Assembly: GCA_965153455.1 (NCBI GenBank)
Contig: OZ234499.1
Span: forward strand, 496,001-560,000
Source of the DNA: Sphagnum compactum
Taxonomy: Eukaryota > Bryophyta > Sphagnopsida > Sphagnales
Reading direction: 5' to 3'
Length of the DNA stretch: 64,000 nucleotides
A program made the position numbers and the translations under genes. This document shows, piece after piece, positions 47,107 through 59,459 of the stretch (its first letter is position 1; each line of letters opens with the position of its first letter). The notes under the pieces were generated by a model. It saw only the letters and a list, made by a program, of their open reading frames with translations, did not search any database and was not told the DNA's origin.

Positions 47107-50100
47107 ATGTCGTTAAGTTCGTATGCCGATAGCAATGATGGAGAGTTCAAGAGGAAGGAGTCTTTGTATCGACGGTTCATCTCAAGGCAACCTGGGGCTG
47201 AGTTTCCTCCGGAGAAAGGGAGATACCATCTCTATATCGCATACGCGTGTCCTTGGGCATCAAGGTGCTATGCCTTCATGAAGCTCAAGGGTTTGGAAGA
47301 CGTCATTGGCCTCACGGTATATCTCTCTCTCTCTCTCCGAGTTTTTACTTCATCGTTCTAATCAGAGAAGGCCTCTAGTATTGGAGCTCTTTCTCTCACA
47401 CATGTTTTTACTTCATCTTTCTAATCAGAGAAGGGCTCTATTGGAACTCTCTCTCTCACACACACAAGTTTATCATTCCATAAGTCTACTTCATCTTTCT
47501 GATCAGAGAATTTCATCTTTCATGAGCAATGGATTTCAAAAGGTTGTTTTCCAAGGATTGTCATATTAGGGTCAATCACAGCAAAATGAGTCAGGACCTT
47601 TCTATGAATTTGATGTCAATTACAGTGAATGCTTCAGAATCTTCTGTGATGTTTTGATGTTAATTACTGTGAATGCATCAGGAGTTTCTATCAATTTGAT
47701 GCCAATTGCTGCGAATGCATGAATTTGATGTCAATTACAGCAAATGCATCAGGATCTTCTACAAATCTGATGTCGATTACAGTACATGCATCAGGATCTT
47801 TCTATGAAATTGATGTCAATTACTGCAAATGCATCAAGATCTTTCTATGAAATTGGTGTCAATTACTGTGAATGCACCAGGATCTTGTATGCATGTGATG
47901 TTAATTACTGCGAATGCATCAGGATCTTCTATGAATTTGATGTCAATTTCTGCGAATGCGGTAGGATCTTGTATGAAATTTGATTTTATGTAATTGTGCT
48001 CAAGAATTTCTGTGTCCTTAACATTCCAAGGATTGTCATATCTTGAATCATGCAGAATGCATCAGGATCTTGAATGAATTTTGATGTTATGTAATTTAGC
48101 TTGCGAGTTTCTGCATTCTTAAACATTCCATGTCAAAGTACTCAGGTGTGTGCCATCCAAGGCTAAGAAGAGAATTGGGGTGCAATTATTACAAAGTCAC
48201 TGTTTGGTCTTTGCAATTTCAGTCCTTACATATCTACGAAATCACATGTTGAGATCTAGTGTAATGGATGTAGTTTTTTGATGTCCGACAAAAGAGGCCC
48301 AGTTACAATCCAGATGTGACTGTTGATGCTTAAATATCTGGTAGAATACATTTGCATTACACTTGTCTTGTTTGATCTCAACATTGTTCAACAAAGTTGC
48401 TTATACTGTGATACTTGGTTGTAGGTTGTAAATCCCTTGTTGGAAAGAACAAAGGAAGGAGATGATCATTATGGATGGGTATTCCCCAAGACTGAAAATG
48501 AAGTTCCCGGTGCACAACCAGACCCTTTGTATGGGGCTAGATCAATCCGAGAGCTTTATGATATGGCCAACCCCAACCCCAATTACACTGGAAGATACTC
48601 TGTTCCAGTAAACCCCACTAAACCCTCCCCATTTTCTCTACCCATTTTTACTAATCAGAATTGTTATGCCTCAGTTTGGATTTTGGTTTTGTGGACCTAC
48701 TTTGTAGATACTGTAAGATCATTACTGTAGAATGTGGGGTGATAATAGGTGCTTTGGGATAAGAAAAAGAAGACAATTGTGAACAATGAGAGCTCAGAGA
48801 TTATCAAGATGTTCAATGATGAATTCAACAATTATGCCAAACACCCACATGTAAATCTGTACCCACCACATTTGAAAAGCAATATGGAGCAAGTCAACAG
48901 CTGGACATACAACTCTATCAACAATGGAGTATACCGTTGTGGCCTTGCAACAAAGCAAAAGCCTTATGAGGAGGTAATGTGCAAATTTTCAAGATTGGCA
49001 TGGGAGTTACAGGGTAGGTCTAGATGGATTGTTTGGGTTTTGTGCAATTTGTCACATGGCTGCTTTTTATATACAAGATAGACTGCAGCTTGAACTTCTG
49101 TGTTTTTGGTTTCTTGAACAGACATATGAGCATTTAGATATGTATGGTTGTGGTAGTGCAGTTTCTGTCACTAGAATCCTTATCTTGGCCTACCACCAAT
49201 ATTGAATATGGGTAATTTCTTCGAACTCAAATTATTTTTGGCTTTGATTTTGTATGTAGAAGTTCATCATCCTGAGGTCCAATTTACTTACAGGCAATCC
49301 TTTATACATGATTGGTGCACCCTTTTCTTGTTGTTGAAATGTCTAATGTGGCATGCTGTGGCCATAACAGGCCGTTGCAGAGCTGTTTGCAGCATTGGAT
49401 CGGTGTGAGGATATATTGTCGAAGCAGCGTTACATTGCAGGCAGTGAATTGACAGAATCTGATGTTCGGTTGTTTGTGACTCTTGTCCGCTTTGATGAGG
49501 TACTATCAAGCATTTGCAAAAGATCTGTTAAGAGTATTTTGTATTTGTGTATTCTTGAATGGAAACTTCTACCTAACCTACAGTCATGAGCAATAGATTG
49601 GTATTGTTTGAATCTTTTCTATTTGCGTCAGTTTTCAATGAGATTAATTCTCTTGAAAGCACCTATGTGCAGTCAAAATTTTCAGAGTCTGAACTAAGTC
49701 CCCACAGTTCTTTCAATGCTGCTTAGAGTGAAGATTGAAGCATTTAGGGTGGCCCTTGTCTTCCTTCTCTTTGTGTGGCTTGGAAGTTCCATGACCTGTG
49801 GACTGCCAAGTTGCAAGGACCTGATGTCCCCTCTGAGATTAGTAGGGTCCTTGAAGAATCCTTGGGAGGATTTGAAGTCGCCAAGCATTTGAATTGCTCT
49901 AAGAACTCATGCTGTCAATTCTTCTCCCCATCTGATAAAGTCCTTTGATTCTTTAAACTCTTTATACCAATATCCACTTATCAGATTTGAAAGCTAGAAT
50001 GAAGATTGTAGTGAACAGAGTTTTCAATACTATGTTTGAGTCCCATGATGTAGGTGGTCATATGACTTATGTTGTGTTGAAGGCCCATGAACATGCATGC

Positions 50101-50866
50101 TCAGACTGCTCCTCAGTGTTTTGTCTTGAATTTAGTTTTGTTTTCCCTTCCCCAACTTGGGTTGGTTTTCCCTCTTTTTCATGCTTGCTTAGGTGTTGTT
50201 GTTTTGTTGTCAGATATGAAATAACTATTACCTAATATATGGTCATTTCCCAGTTCCATTCAGGCTTACTTAAATCATAGGTACAGAGAAATTTGATGTG
50301 CTCATGAAGAAATTTCATTATTTCTCTTGTCGGAGTGATATTTGGATCAATTTTAGATCAAACCAAAGCTATCCAAATCTAGAATCAGATGTTGTAACCT
50401 TCTCTCAGATAAGTGAAACTCAGTACATGATACTAATGACTGGTCAAAGCAATAGATGTGCTAATTTCCGGGCCGTATAAATTCAGTGGTTGAGAGACAA
50501 TACTACTATAAATTGAATTGTTGTATAGTTTTTGATATGTCCCACATAAGTGTAGTGGCATGGTAAGTGTTTTGTGTTCACAAGCTTTTCTTTGGGTTCT
50601 GATCTGGTTTTTGCATTTTGGTCTACCAGGTCTACTATGTACATTTCAAATGCAACAAGCGGTTGATCCATCAGTACCCGAATCTGTTCAATTACACCAA
50701 AGATGTATATCAGACAGACAGCATTGCTGACACAGTCAACATGTTCCACATAAAGCAGCACTACTACAGAAGCCTTCTAGCAATCAACCCTCATGGCATT
50801 GTCCCTGTCGGTCCAAATATTGATTTTTCGACAAAGCATGACCGTTACCGTTTCAAGTCAGGATGA
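47107..50866 (+). CDS. GHR: Glutathionyl-hydroquinone reductase (xi-class GST), copy 1
   Basis: Five exons: 47107-47316, 48425-48607, 48749-48973, 49371-49499 and 50630-50866. They join to 984 nt (327 aa), all with GT-AG junctions and phase 0. The N-terminal thioredoxin-like domain has the catalytic Cys48 in AYACPWASR. The helical domain includes GWVFPKTENEVPGAQPDPLY, SIRELYDMA, NVNLYPPHL-type text, RYIAGSELTESDVRLFVTLV and PNLFNYTKDVYQ, all typical of this family. The family reduces glutathionyl-hydroquinones to hydroquinones with release of glutathione disulfide. There is no obvious transit peptide, so a cytosolic protein is likely. The start ATG opens directly into the conserved region. 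Introns 1 (1108 bp) and 4 (1130 bp) are long; intron 1 carries a minisatellite. The next gene is its paralogue, about 2.35 kb downstream. Confidence 0.95.
47600..47990. repeat. Intronic minisatellite, about nine units of 42-43 bp
   Basis: It lies in intron 1 of the first reductase. The word GTCAATTACTGYGAATGCATC starts near 47615, 47659, 47701, 47730, 47772, 47815, 47858, 47900 and 47942; one unit is shortened to 29 bp. The rest of each unit reads CAGGATCTTCTATGAATTTGAT. The open frame through it is a by-product of the repeat. Intron 1 of the paralogue has no such array. Confidence 0.95.
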
Positions 50867-51485
50867 TCAATGTGTGCAAAACAATTTGTGAACATAAATA
50901 AGCTGACTTTGTCATCATCAACTGGAAATGGGAGTGCATCCAGGGATCCATCAGCAATGTGTTTTGTTCTGTGACTCAACCAAGTGGACCAGGCATGCAA
51001 ACCAGATTATAGAATAAAGGAGTTCTCTAAGTTTCAAATATTCTGCAAAAGAAAGATGAAAATGTTCCCAACAAATGAATCACTGAATGTCTCTTCACCT
51101 TTGGAGTTAAGAAGTACTGCAGCATTTGTACAGAAATGTGTGTTATTCTGAGACCCTTCTGTGGAGGCAAAATGATTGTGTGGTACTTTGTTCAAAGATG
51201 GTTTTTTGCTTTGTCACTCACATCCTTTCTGTCCATTCCTGCTCCTGATTGACATCAGTTACTGTAGCTGATGCAACCATCAGGCTTACCTTGTGAACTT
51301 ATCCTGCAGTCATTTGCAAGCTTCCATCCCACTTTCTGCTGTCTTACTTCACACATTCTCTCAGCAATTCTGTCTGGTTTCTAAGTAAACAGTTAAGCAA
51401 AAGGCTTTTGACAGGCATTGTGGTTTTAAAGCAGAAGCTTTAGGCCTTCCAGTCTATAATCAAAACAAGCAGTAACTGACACTTC

Positions 51486-51930
51486 ACTGGTGGTTCTCAA
51501 AAATTATAGAATGGGTTCTGACTCTTAATTGGGGTTCTCAAAAATCTACAAAATTTTTGTGATCTGGCATAAATAATGATGAACTATTGAGAACCATATG
51601 AGAAGAGAAGAAAATGAAAAGAAAAGGGGAGAAAGGGGAGCGAATGAGTTTGCTCAGCTTGGAACCTTGTTGCCTGAAGTGCATTACACTAGTTTTTAAA
51701 GAAAAACCAAAATCAGAGGTTATTAACAAAATCAAAGAACCGCCCAACTCTGGTCAAACACCCATGTTGGTGGGTCCTTTAATTTTGTGAAGAACATTCG
51801 ATGCCAGTTCTAAGAAATGACTACAGTTTGCTCAATTTGGAACCTTGTCGCCCAAAATGCATTACACTTGTTTGTTAAAAAAAACAAACCAGAAACAATG
51901 GTTATTAACAAAAATCAAAGAACCGCAAGT
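51486..51930. repeat. Duplicated GGTTCT-type repeat, offset 178 bp
   Basis: GTTTGCTCARYTTGGAACCTT at 51648 recurs at 51826. Both copies continue with GCATTACACTWGTTT and GGTTATTAACAAAA, then CAAAGAACCGC. The first copy runs into CCCAACTCTGG, a worn hAT-type end. The left limit is a possible end CACTGGTGGTTCTC. Confidence 0.7.
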
Positions 51931-52015
51931 CGCCCTAGAAGTTAAAGAACCAATAAGGACCAATGGGGGATGCTTCTTTAAATTATTTATAAGTCCAGCA
52001 ACTCTCGGCGACACC

Positions 52016-52530
52016 AGTGTTGGGCAGTTCTTTACTTTTATGAAGACTATCGAATTCCAATTCCTTAAACAAAATAAAAAATGCTAATCTCTGTTTTGGT
52101 TCCAAACATAAATGGAACTGGGAATCCAATTTCCAGTCCAGCTCAAAAACAATCAGTTCCATTTTCAGTTCTGAAAATCAAACCCTGTTTCTATCCACTA
52201 CAACAAAATGTGTTTTTATATGTCAAATGATTTTAAGTGAATTCACTGGTTGTAATGAACTGGGACTAGTCAAGAAGCATTGAATTCCCTTGTCTAGTGA
52301 ACGAGAATTAGTGAATTGCACTCACATTTTGTCTAATGAGTTCTTACTAAGTTGGACCGGAACTGACAATTAACTACAATAACTTTGGTTAACCCTAGAT
52401 CTAATCACTTTTCATCAAAGACATGTAATTCAGTTACAGTTCCATTTTTTATTTCACACATAAACAGAACCTGGAACCCCAATTTTGGGTTCGGTTCTTC
52501 AAAACCAAGGCATCACAAACACGCTGGTCC
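52016..52530. mobile_element. hAT-type non-autonomous element, copy related to 13219-13679
   Basis: It starts CAGTGTTGGGCAGTTCTTTA followed by TTTTATGAAGACTATCGAATTCC, matching the left part at 13219. Later words CAGTTCTGAAAATC and ACAATTAACTACA also match in order. The right end near 52530 is not clear and no target duplication was found. Confidence 0.55.
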
Positions 52531-53218
52531 TCCCCAATAGATAAGATGTTGTACATCTACCTACTGTGTCCGCACTCTGAACACCAAAACAATCCGTTCC
52601 ACAGATGGAGTGTTGTTGAAAAGAATGAAGATCCTTTGGAATCACAGAGATTTGGGATCGAAGAAGGAGCATTGGAATCTAAGCTTTCGGTTACATGCGC
52701 GCTAAGCGCTTCCTTCCAGCGAAAAACATCTCGAGCAAACTTTTTTTTTAAATAATAATAATCTCTCTGTGTTTTTGACCGTAAAAAGAGCACGAGACAT
52801 GAGGAGGGAGGGTAGGTGGCTGCATACTAACTCCCTCAAGCCGCACACTCGGCCCTTCTAGAAGAAGAAGAAGACTAGAAGATCAGCATGAACTTTTAAA
52901 GCCTACTGCCATGTTCACGAACAATTCTCGGCTTTTCGATTTCTTCGGTTGCAAAATCGCATTCGACTCTGTATTAGCCCAAACAAAAAACTAGAACAAT
53001 CACTTACAGAAACCACTTTCTTGCAATTCCTACTAACATCAAAGCTCAATCCTCTCTACCCATATTTGGAGAGATTTTACTGTTTTGAATTTGGATTTTC
53101 TGCCAAGTTTCGAGTTAATTTTAGGGAGTGATATCTTTCAAGAGACTTGGGGTTGTAGGTCAAGAGAGAGAGAGGGAGGTTTGGGGTGTGGTGTTTTCTT
53201 TGCAATTGAGAGAGAGCT

Positions 53219-56005
53219 ATGTCAAGTAGGTCTTCAAATGATACCACTGATGGGGCGTTTAAGATCAAGGAGTCTTCGTTCCGCCAATTCATCTCAAGAC
53301 AACCTGGAGCTGAATTCCCTCCAGAGAAGGGGAGGTACCATCTTTATATATCCTATGCGTGTCCTTGGGCATCAAAGTGCTATGCCTTCATGAAGCTCAA
53401 GGGTTTGGAAGACGACGTTATTGGCCTTACGGTATCTCTCTACTCTTCTCTTCTCTTCTCTTCTCTCCTCCGCGTAACAACATTGTGGTTTTGTTTCTGT
53501 CAAAGTAGTGTTAAAGACAAGTTAGATGTATGGAAATTTTTCTTTTGCAAATTGTGAACGATAGATCACATGAATGCATGACATGAAAAGTCCTTATGTT
53601 ACATTGTGGTTTTGTTTGTGTCAAACATGCTAGACATATGGAAATTTTTCATTTGCCAATTATGAACAATAGGTCACATGAATGCATGACATGAAAAGTC
53701 CAACTTCCTCCATATTTGTACTTTGCCTTTCTGATGAGAAAATTTAATAAGAATTTAGAGCTTTTAACACAATGTGCTTCTCTGATTTTTAATAAAGGGT
53801 GCACAACCCCTGACATTTCTTTATACATTTGGAGATGTTAACACATACATCTCTGACTTTAATGAGGGGTGTGTGCACAAACCATACCATTTCTGTATAC
53901 ATTTTCAACCCTGTATCCTCCTCCTCGTACTAACGGACAGTGTTCTGGCATGTTACTAGTTGTGCTCTTTGTTAAGGTTAAGAAGAGAATTGAATTTAGT
54001 TGATTTCTGGTGCAAATCTTGAACATGGGCAACTGTTTAGTCTTGGCTTGTCTACAAAAAATTTATGGTGGTGTGAGATTGTCAAAGTGGATCAATTTTT
54101 TGGACTCAAGGTTTTGGATTTCTTAGAAAGAGGTTCAATTACAATCTGGGCCTGGGCACCATTGAATCTGCTTCAAAATCTGGAAGAACCGCTTGTATTA
54201 CACTTGCCTTTGGTTGTTCTCAAAATATGACTGAGCAACATTGTTCAATAATCTACTGTTCTGTATTTCATGATCTTGTGGTTTCTAGGTTGTGAAACCA
54301 GTGTGGGAAAGAACAAAGGAAGGAGATGATCGTTATGGATGGGTATTCCCTGAGACTGAAGATGAAGTTCATGGTGCACAACCAGATCCTTTGTATGGGG
54401 CTAGGTCAATTCGAGAGCTTTATGATTTGGCTGACCCAAATTACAATGGACGATACAGTGTTCCTGTAAGACCCTACTAAACACTCCCCATTTTCTCTAC
54501 CAATTCTTATTGATCATAATTATCATGGCTCAGTTTGATCTTTTGGTTTGTGTACACACTTTGTAGGTAACGTAAGATTATTCTGTTAACCATGTCCACT
54601 TGGGTGATTGTAGGTGCTTTGGGATAAGAAAAAGAAGACAATTGTGAACAATGAGAGTTCAGAGATCACAAAAATGTTCAATGATGAATTCAATGATTTT
54701 GCCAAACATCCACATGTGAATCTGTACCCACCACATTTGAAAAGCAATATGGAGCAAGTCAACAGCTGGACCTACAACTCCATCAACGCTGGTGTATACC
54801 GATGCGGCTTTGCAACTAAGCAAAAGCCTTATGAGGAGGTAATGTGCAGATTTCAAGATTGGTTTGTATGTAGGAGGGTAGCTAAGAAATGTCCATTGAT
54901 TGTGTCCAATTTGTCCCATGGTTGCTTTTGTATTCAAGATAGGTTGCCGATTTGACATCAATGTTTTCAGTTTGATACATTGACATATGAGCATTCAGAT
55001 TTATATGGTTGTGACCATAGTGCAACTTCTGTCATTGGAATCCTTTATCTTGGGCTGTGGCCAATATTGAATATGGGCATCTTTTTCCAACTCAAATGGT
55101 TGAATTTTGGCTTCAAACTAGGGTTTTAGAACTTTTATCATTGTGAGGTTCTAATGGCATTTAGACTGACCTTCATATATGTCATGCTTGGTACACCCAT
55201 CTCTTTTGGTGAAACATCTTCTGTGGCATGCCATGGTCACTAACAGGCCTTTATGGAGCTGTTTGCTGCCTTGGATCGGTGTGAGGATATATTGTCAAAG
55301 CAGCGTTACATTGCAGGCAGTGAATTGACTGAGTGCGATATTCGCTTATTTGTGACTTTTATCCGTTTTGATCAAGTGAGTATGGAGTTCATATGTTCTT
55401 CAGTAGAACTTCAACCTGCATGCAATTGTGATACTTGTTTATGTCCAACTTTGATCAGGTACACTATCAAATGTTTGCAAGAATTCTACTAGAGGATCTT
55501 GTATGGATCTGTACAATATCTATACAAGATCTCTACTAGAGGAGCTGTCTGTAGTAGATCTTCTAATGTAGCCTAAAATCTTGAGAAGTAAGTTGCTACT
55601 GCTGGATTCATTTCTCTTTCTGGGAGTGTTTTTGGATCATCTTTGGACTGCTCAATGAATGTATCAAGCAGATAATTTCAAGGTTTTATGATGGCATGGT
55701 GAATTCTCTATTGCATAAGCTTCAGCGAGGTTCTGTTCCAGTAAAAGGGCTCTGGTTTTGTGTTTTGGGTGTACCAGGTCTACTATGGACACTTCAAATG
55801 CAACAAGCGGTTGATCCAGCAATACCCAAATCTGCTCAATTACACCAAAGACATATATCAGACCGACAGCATTGCTGATACTGTAAATATGTTCCACATA
55901 AAACAGAGCTACTACAGAAGCCAGCAGGCATTGAACCCTCATGGTGTTGTCCCCATTGGTCTAAATATCGACTTTTCAACAAAGCATGACCGTGACAGGT
56001 TTTAA
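53219..56005 (+). CDS. GHR: Glutathionyl-hydroquinone reductase (xi-class GST), copy 2
   Basis: Five exons: 53219-53431, 54289-54465, 54614-54838, 55247-55375 and 55778-56005. They give 972 nt (323 aa) with the same intron positions and phases as the upstream paralogue. The catalytic Cys48 lies in SYACPWASK, and the downstream family blocks (GWVFPETEDEVHGAQPDPLY, RYIAGSELTECDIRLFVTFI, PNLLNYTKDIYQ) are intact. Differences from copy 1 include an extra Asp at LEDDVIGL, a two-residue-shorter loop before YSVP, and loss of the last residues (ends RDRF instead of RYRFKSG). Introns 2, 3 and the exon flanks remain alignable, but intron 1 does not, and intron 4 is much shorter (402 bp against 1130 bp). 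It appears functional. Confidence 0.95.
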
Positions 56006-57033
56006 GTCAGGCCAATTGTGCAAGGAAAAAAATTGCTAATAAGCAGGCTTTCTCATCATCAGCTGCAAATTGGAGCACTTACAATCTTTGAAGCATGTCG
56101 ACAAAGTGCTTTGTTGTGTGAAGATTCTACCAAGTGGACTGGGTCTGCAAGCCAGATTACAGAATAAATTAACTGTAACTTGCTTGTAGGTGTTTTCCTG
56201 CAAAATAACATTTGCCAACAAAAGCATCACTTAGCCTCTGACTCTTCACATTTGGAGTACAGCTCCCTCTTCACATGTGTACAGATTTTCTCCACATAAA
56301 TATGAAGTTCAGTGTCACAGTGAAAATCATGAAGCATTTGTCCAAAATTCTTTCCATTTTGCATGGGTAAGAGCATGCAAATTACCACACTTTCTGTTTT
56401 AGCAACCTCTCCTTGTCATGCAAAAAGAGGGTTATCCTTCAAGTACCATTTTTGCTTCAAAATTGTAAATTGGTAGATTGGGTGACATTGGCCCATCTTA
56501 CACTGCCATCATGCAAAATCAGAGCAAGATGCTTGCAGTTGGAAATTGCAGATTATGAAAAAGGCTTAAGAAAACCAGGCAGCAAAAAAATGAAACTAAC
56601 CAACCAGCAAGCAGGAAATATGCATAACTTGGCTCTCAAAGGATCTGAGGCAAGCTAGCAGGTGATGGGGTGGTGCTTAATGAAGGTGTGATGCCTTAGG
56701 TGGAAGTCGGCTGTGTGAGGAACAAATTACAACTGGAAGACATCTTATTAAGGCTGACACAGATGGAGAATGTAGCACAACATAAATAACAGGGCTTAGG
56801 GTTCTCATGAGTATCCAGAAATCTCCATACTTACAACTAAGAAAGCCAGGACAAGCCAAAAACCTGAAAGTGAAATAAAGACTTCCATATAAGGACTGCA
56901 GAACCATGAAGAAGAAAAACAGAAGAACTTGAATGAGAGACCAATAAAAGTACCTCAACAGTTACAGTCTCACACTTGTTGAAGGACCATCAACAGTAAC
57001 ATGTAAGATAGCAACTTAGATATCACAACTTAC
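56006..57033. other. 3' flank of the second reductase
   Basis: The first about 170 bp are 3' UTR, shown by shared words with copy 1 (CTCATCATCAGCTG, CCAAGTGGACTGG, CCAGATTACAGAATAAA). The rest has no recognisable gene. Confidence 0.5.
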
Positions 57034-57147
57034 CCAACAACTTCATCAGCTCCCAACAATGCATATATGCCAGCATAACCACTAGCTCGTGTGCTGAGTT
57101 TCTGACACAAGTCCAGAAGCAACAACAAGACTCGGCAATGATACCAG
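57034..57147 (-). other. Orphan exon-like segment
   Basis: On the minus strand an acceptor (TTCACTGCTAG) and a strong donor (GTTGG|GTAAGT) bracket 114 bp with an open frame reading LLLLLDLCQKLSTRASGYAG then IYALLGADEVVG. The text looks like real protein, but I do not recognise it, and no partner exon was found upstream or downstream. It may be part of a gene I could not assemble, or a relic. Confidence 0.3.
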
Positions 57148-57750
57148 CTAGCAGTGAACACCACAAAAGGGAAGAAAATAAAAAAACAAAAATGCACCAA
57201 AGCAAGAAAATAACAGAAGAAAGGGAACAGACAAACAAAGAGCAAGATATCCAAGATGTGCAATCAGAGGCAAACATGGAGACAGAAGGTTGAAGAGGCT
57301 AGAAATGAACAGGTATATATATACTCTTAGTTGTGAAATGAGTAAGGTGAGGGACTGAGGGACCTGTTCAATGTTTGATTGAAAGTGTCACCTAAGTAAT
57401 CTTAGATTGCTACACACGCCCATCTGCACTCTAACAGAAACACTCCTGCTCAAGTTTGGACCAAGTGTAATCATAATCACACTTTGGATGGAAGTTTGTA
57501 TCAGTTCTGAATAACAGAGGGATCTGAGGTTATAGGTCTCTGCTGGGATGAGCCAAATCACTGAAATGTCACTCAGAAGCATTGTAAACTTTCGTAGATT
57601 GAACTTCAAAATTTCCCCAATGCACACAGACATGTTAGCAGATGATAGAAAGTGTCTCATCTGCAAAACAACAATTGACCAAAACTACAGCAATAAAAGG
57701 TTCTTTTTACAGCATCCACTCGTGTCACATTGAGTTGGGAAATTTGAAGA
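57148..57750. other. Intergenic, nothing recognised
   Basis: No supportable gene or repeat. If the segment at 57034-57147 is a real exon, this stretch would be its upstream part. Confidence 0.35.
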
Positions 57751-59455
57751 AATAGATACTTGTTTCAATTACTTTGCATATAATCTATTGCAGAGTTGCA
57801 ATTCCCTCTACATACAATGCAACTCATTGCAATTCAATTTCAACTTTGTCAAAACAACTCATATTCAATTACTATGCAACTCCACTATAAGTGCATTAAG
57901 GATGTCTTGCTGACATCATTAGTTGTCATCTATTCATTAAAAAAAATCTGACACATGCAAACTATGAAAACTTTTGAATATGAAAATTATTATTTTTTGA
58001 AATATAATTTCCATTATGATTGTTAATGATGGTCTAAAATTGTGATACATGGCACATTTGAAAATTATCACATGGCATATTAATTGTATTTTGGAATAAA
58101 TGAATAAAATTAAGAATTTAGTTTAGTAGTTATGTAGGTCATACATAACCATAGGTAGGTAGAAAAGTAGGACCTCGTTATTTACTTAGGTATAGGTAGG
58201 TAGAAAAACACAAGACTAAGCGATAAAAATATTTTTTTTAATTTTATGTTTTGTCTTTAGGATTAAGCTTTTTTGAACTCATTTCAAAATGACACATGTA
58301 TTTTAATATGAAAACGTAAAGAACACACCTTTTTTATAAAGTTTGTAACATGAGATTCAAAGACAAAATATATTGGTTAAATCTTTTGTTCTTTAGTTAC
58401 AAATTGAGTTGCAATTATAAAACAATTTTCCCACATGCTTTATGTTTGTTTTTCATCATGTAAGTTATACAATTAAACTAGTAATTATATGATAATTAAA
58501 TATGGGAATTAATTATTTAATATTTAGTTATTTGAAAGTGTGATTTGAATTATTTTTTGTTTAGATGATTAATTATCAAAATGGATTATTTGATTTTATG
58601 AAAAACAATTATCTGAAACATAAATTTTTGAATTAAATGTATGATAACTAATTATTGTAATGAAATAAATAAAATATATATTTGAATGAATCAACCTAAT
58701 TTATGTGTTAGTTTCAAATAATTAATTATTTGATTCAGATAATTTATTATCAGATGCTTAATTATTTAAATTCATATAATTAATCACTTATTACCTGAAT
58801 TTTTATTAGTTGTTTTAATTAATTAATGAACTAATTATAAGAATATAATTTATTTATAATTCATAATATTAAATTAATTAATCAGTAATAAATTATTTTA
58901 AATCATTATTAACTATGAATTTGGGTAAAAAAATCAAAATATAAATAGGCATATCCATATGTACATTGAATTGAATTTTTAATATAATATACACATTGCT
59001 TTTAGTTTCACATTCAAATTAATTAATTAATGAATTTCATTAGTTAATGATTTGGTAATCATTGATGAGTTAATAATTATTTTAAATAATTGATCTAATT
59101 CATTATGAAATATCACAACTTGGATAAATGTTTATTTGAATATTATTTAATAATTAATTAATTAATTAATATAAAATTAAATATATGAATTACACTTATT
59201 TATTCATATTAATAATCAATTATTTAGTATAATCAATAAGTTCATAATAAGTATGTTTATTAAACATAGTAAACATTTAATAGTCAAATTATTAAATTAT
59301 TTATAAAACATTACATATGAATATATAATATTATTAAAATTATAAGTAATTGCATTATAATCATAACATAATTGAATAGTAGTACTTTAGTATTAACACA
59401 CTAATGGCTCTACTAATGTATCGATGGGAATCATACTAAAAAACTAGTTGCAAAT
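57751..59455. other. Extremely AT-rich block
   Basis: From about 57950 to 59400 the sequence is built largely of TAATTAATTA, TTATTTA and AATTATT words with almost no G or C runs. No gene, tandem unit or transposon end stands out. It ends abruptly at the GC-richer island at 59460. Confidence 0.7.
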
Positions 59456-59459
59456 GTAT

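Larger units (their letters stand above)
50867..53218. other. Spacer between the two reductase genes
   Basis: The first about 200 bp form the 3' UTR of copy 1, since segments such as CTTTGTCATCATCA, CCAAGTGGAC and CCAGATTA..AGAATAAA recur after the stop of copy 2. The middle holds hAT-type repeats (listed). The end is the leader and promoter of copy 2, with a (GAA)n run at about 52861-52872 and a (GA)n tract at 53165-53175. Confidence 0.6.

Noticed and set aside
47786-47983. Open frame through the intron minisatellite
   Set aside because: The unit is about 42 bp, a multiple of three, so the frame stays open by repetition; it lies inside an intron.
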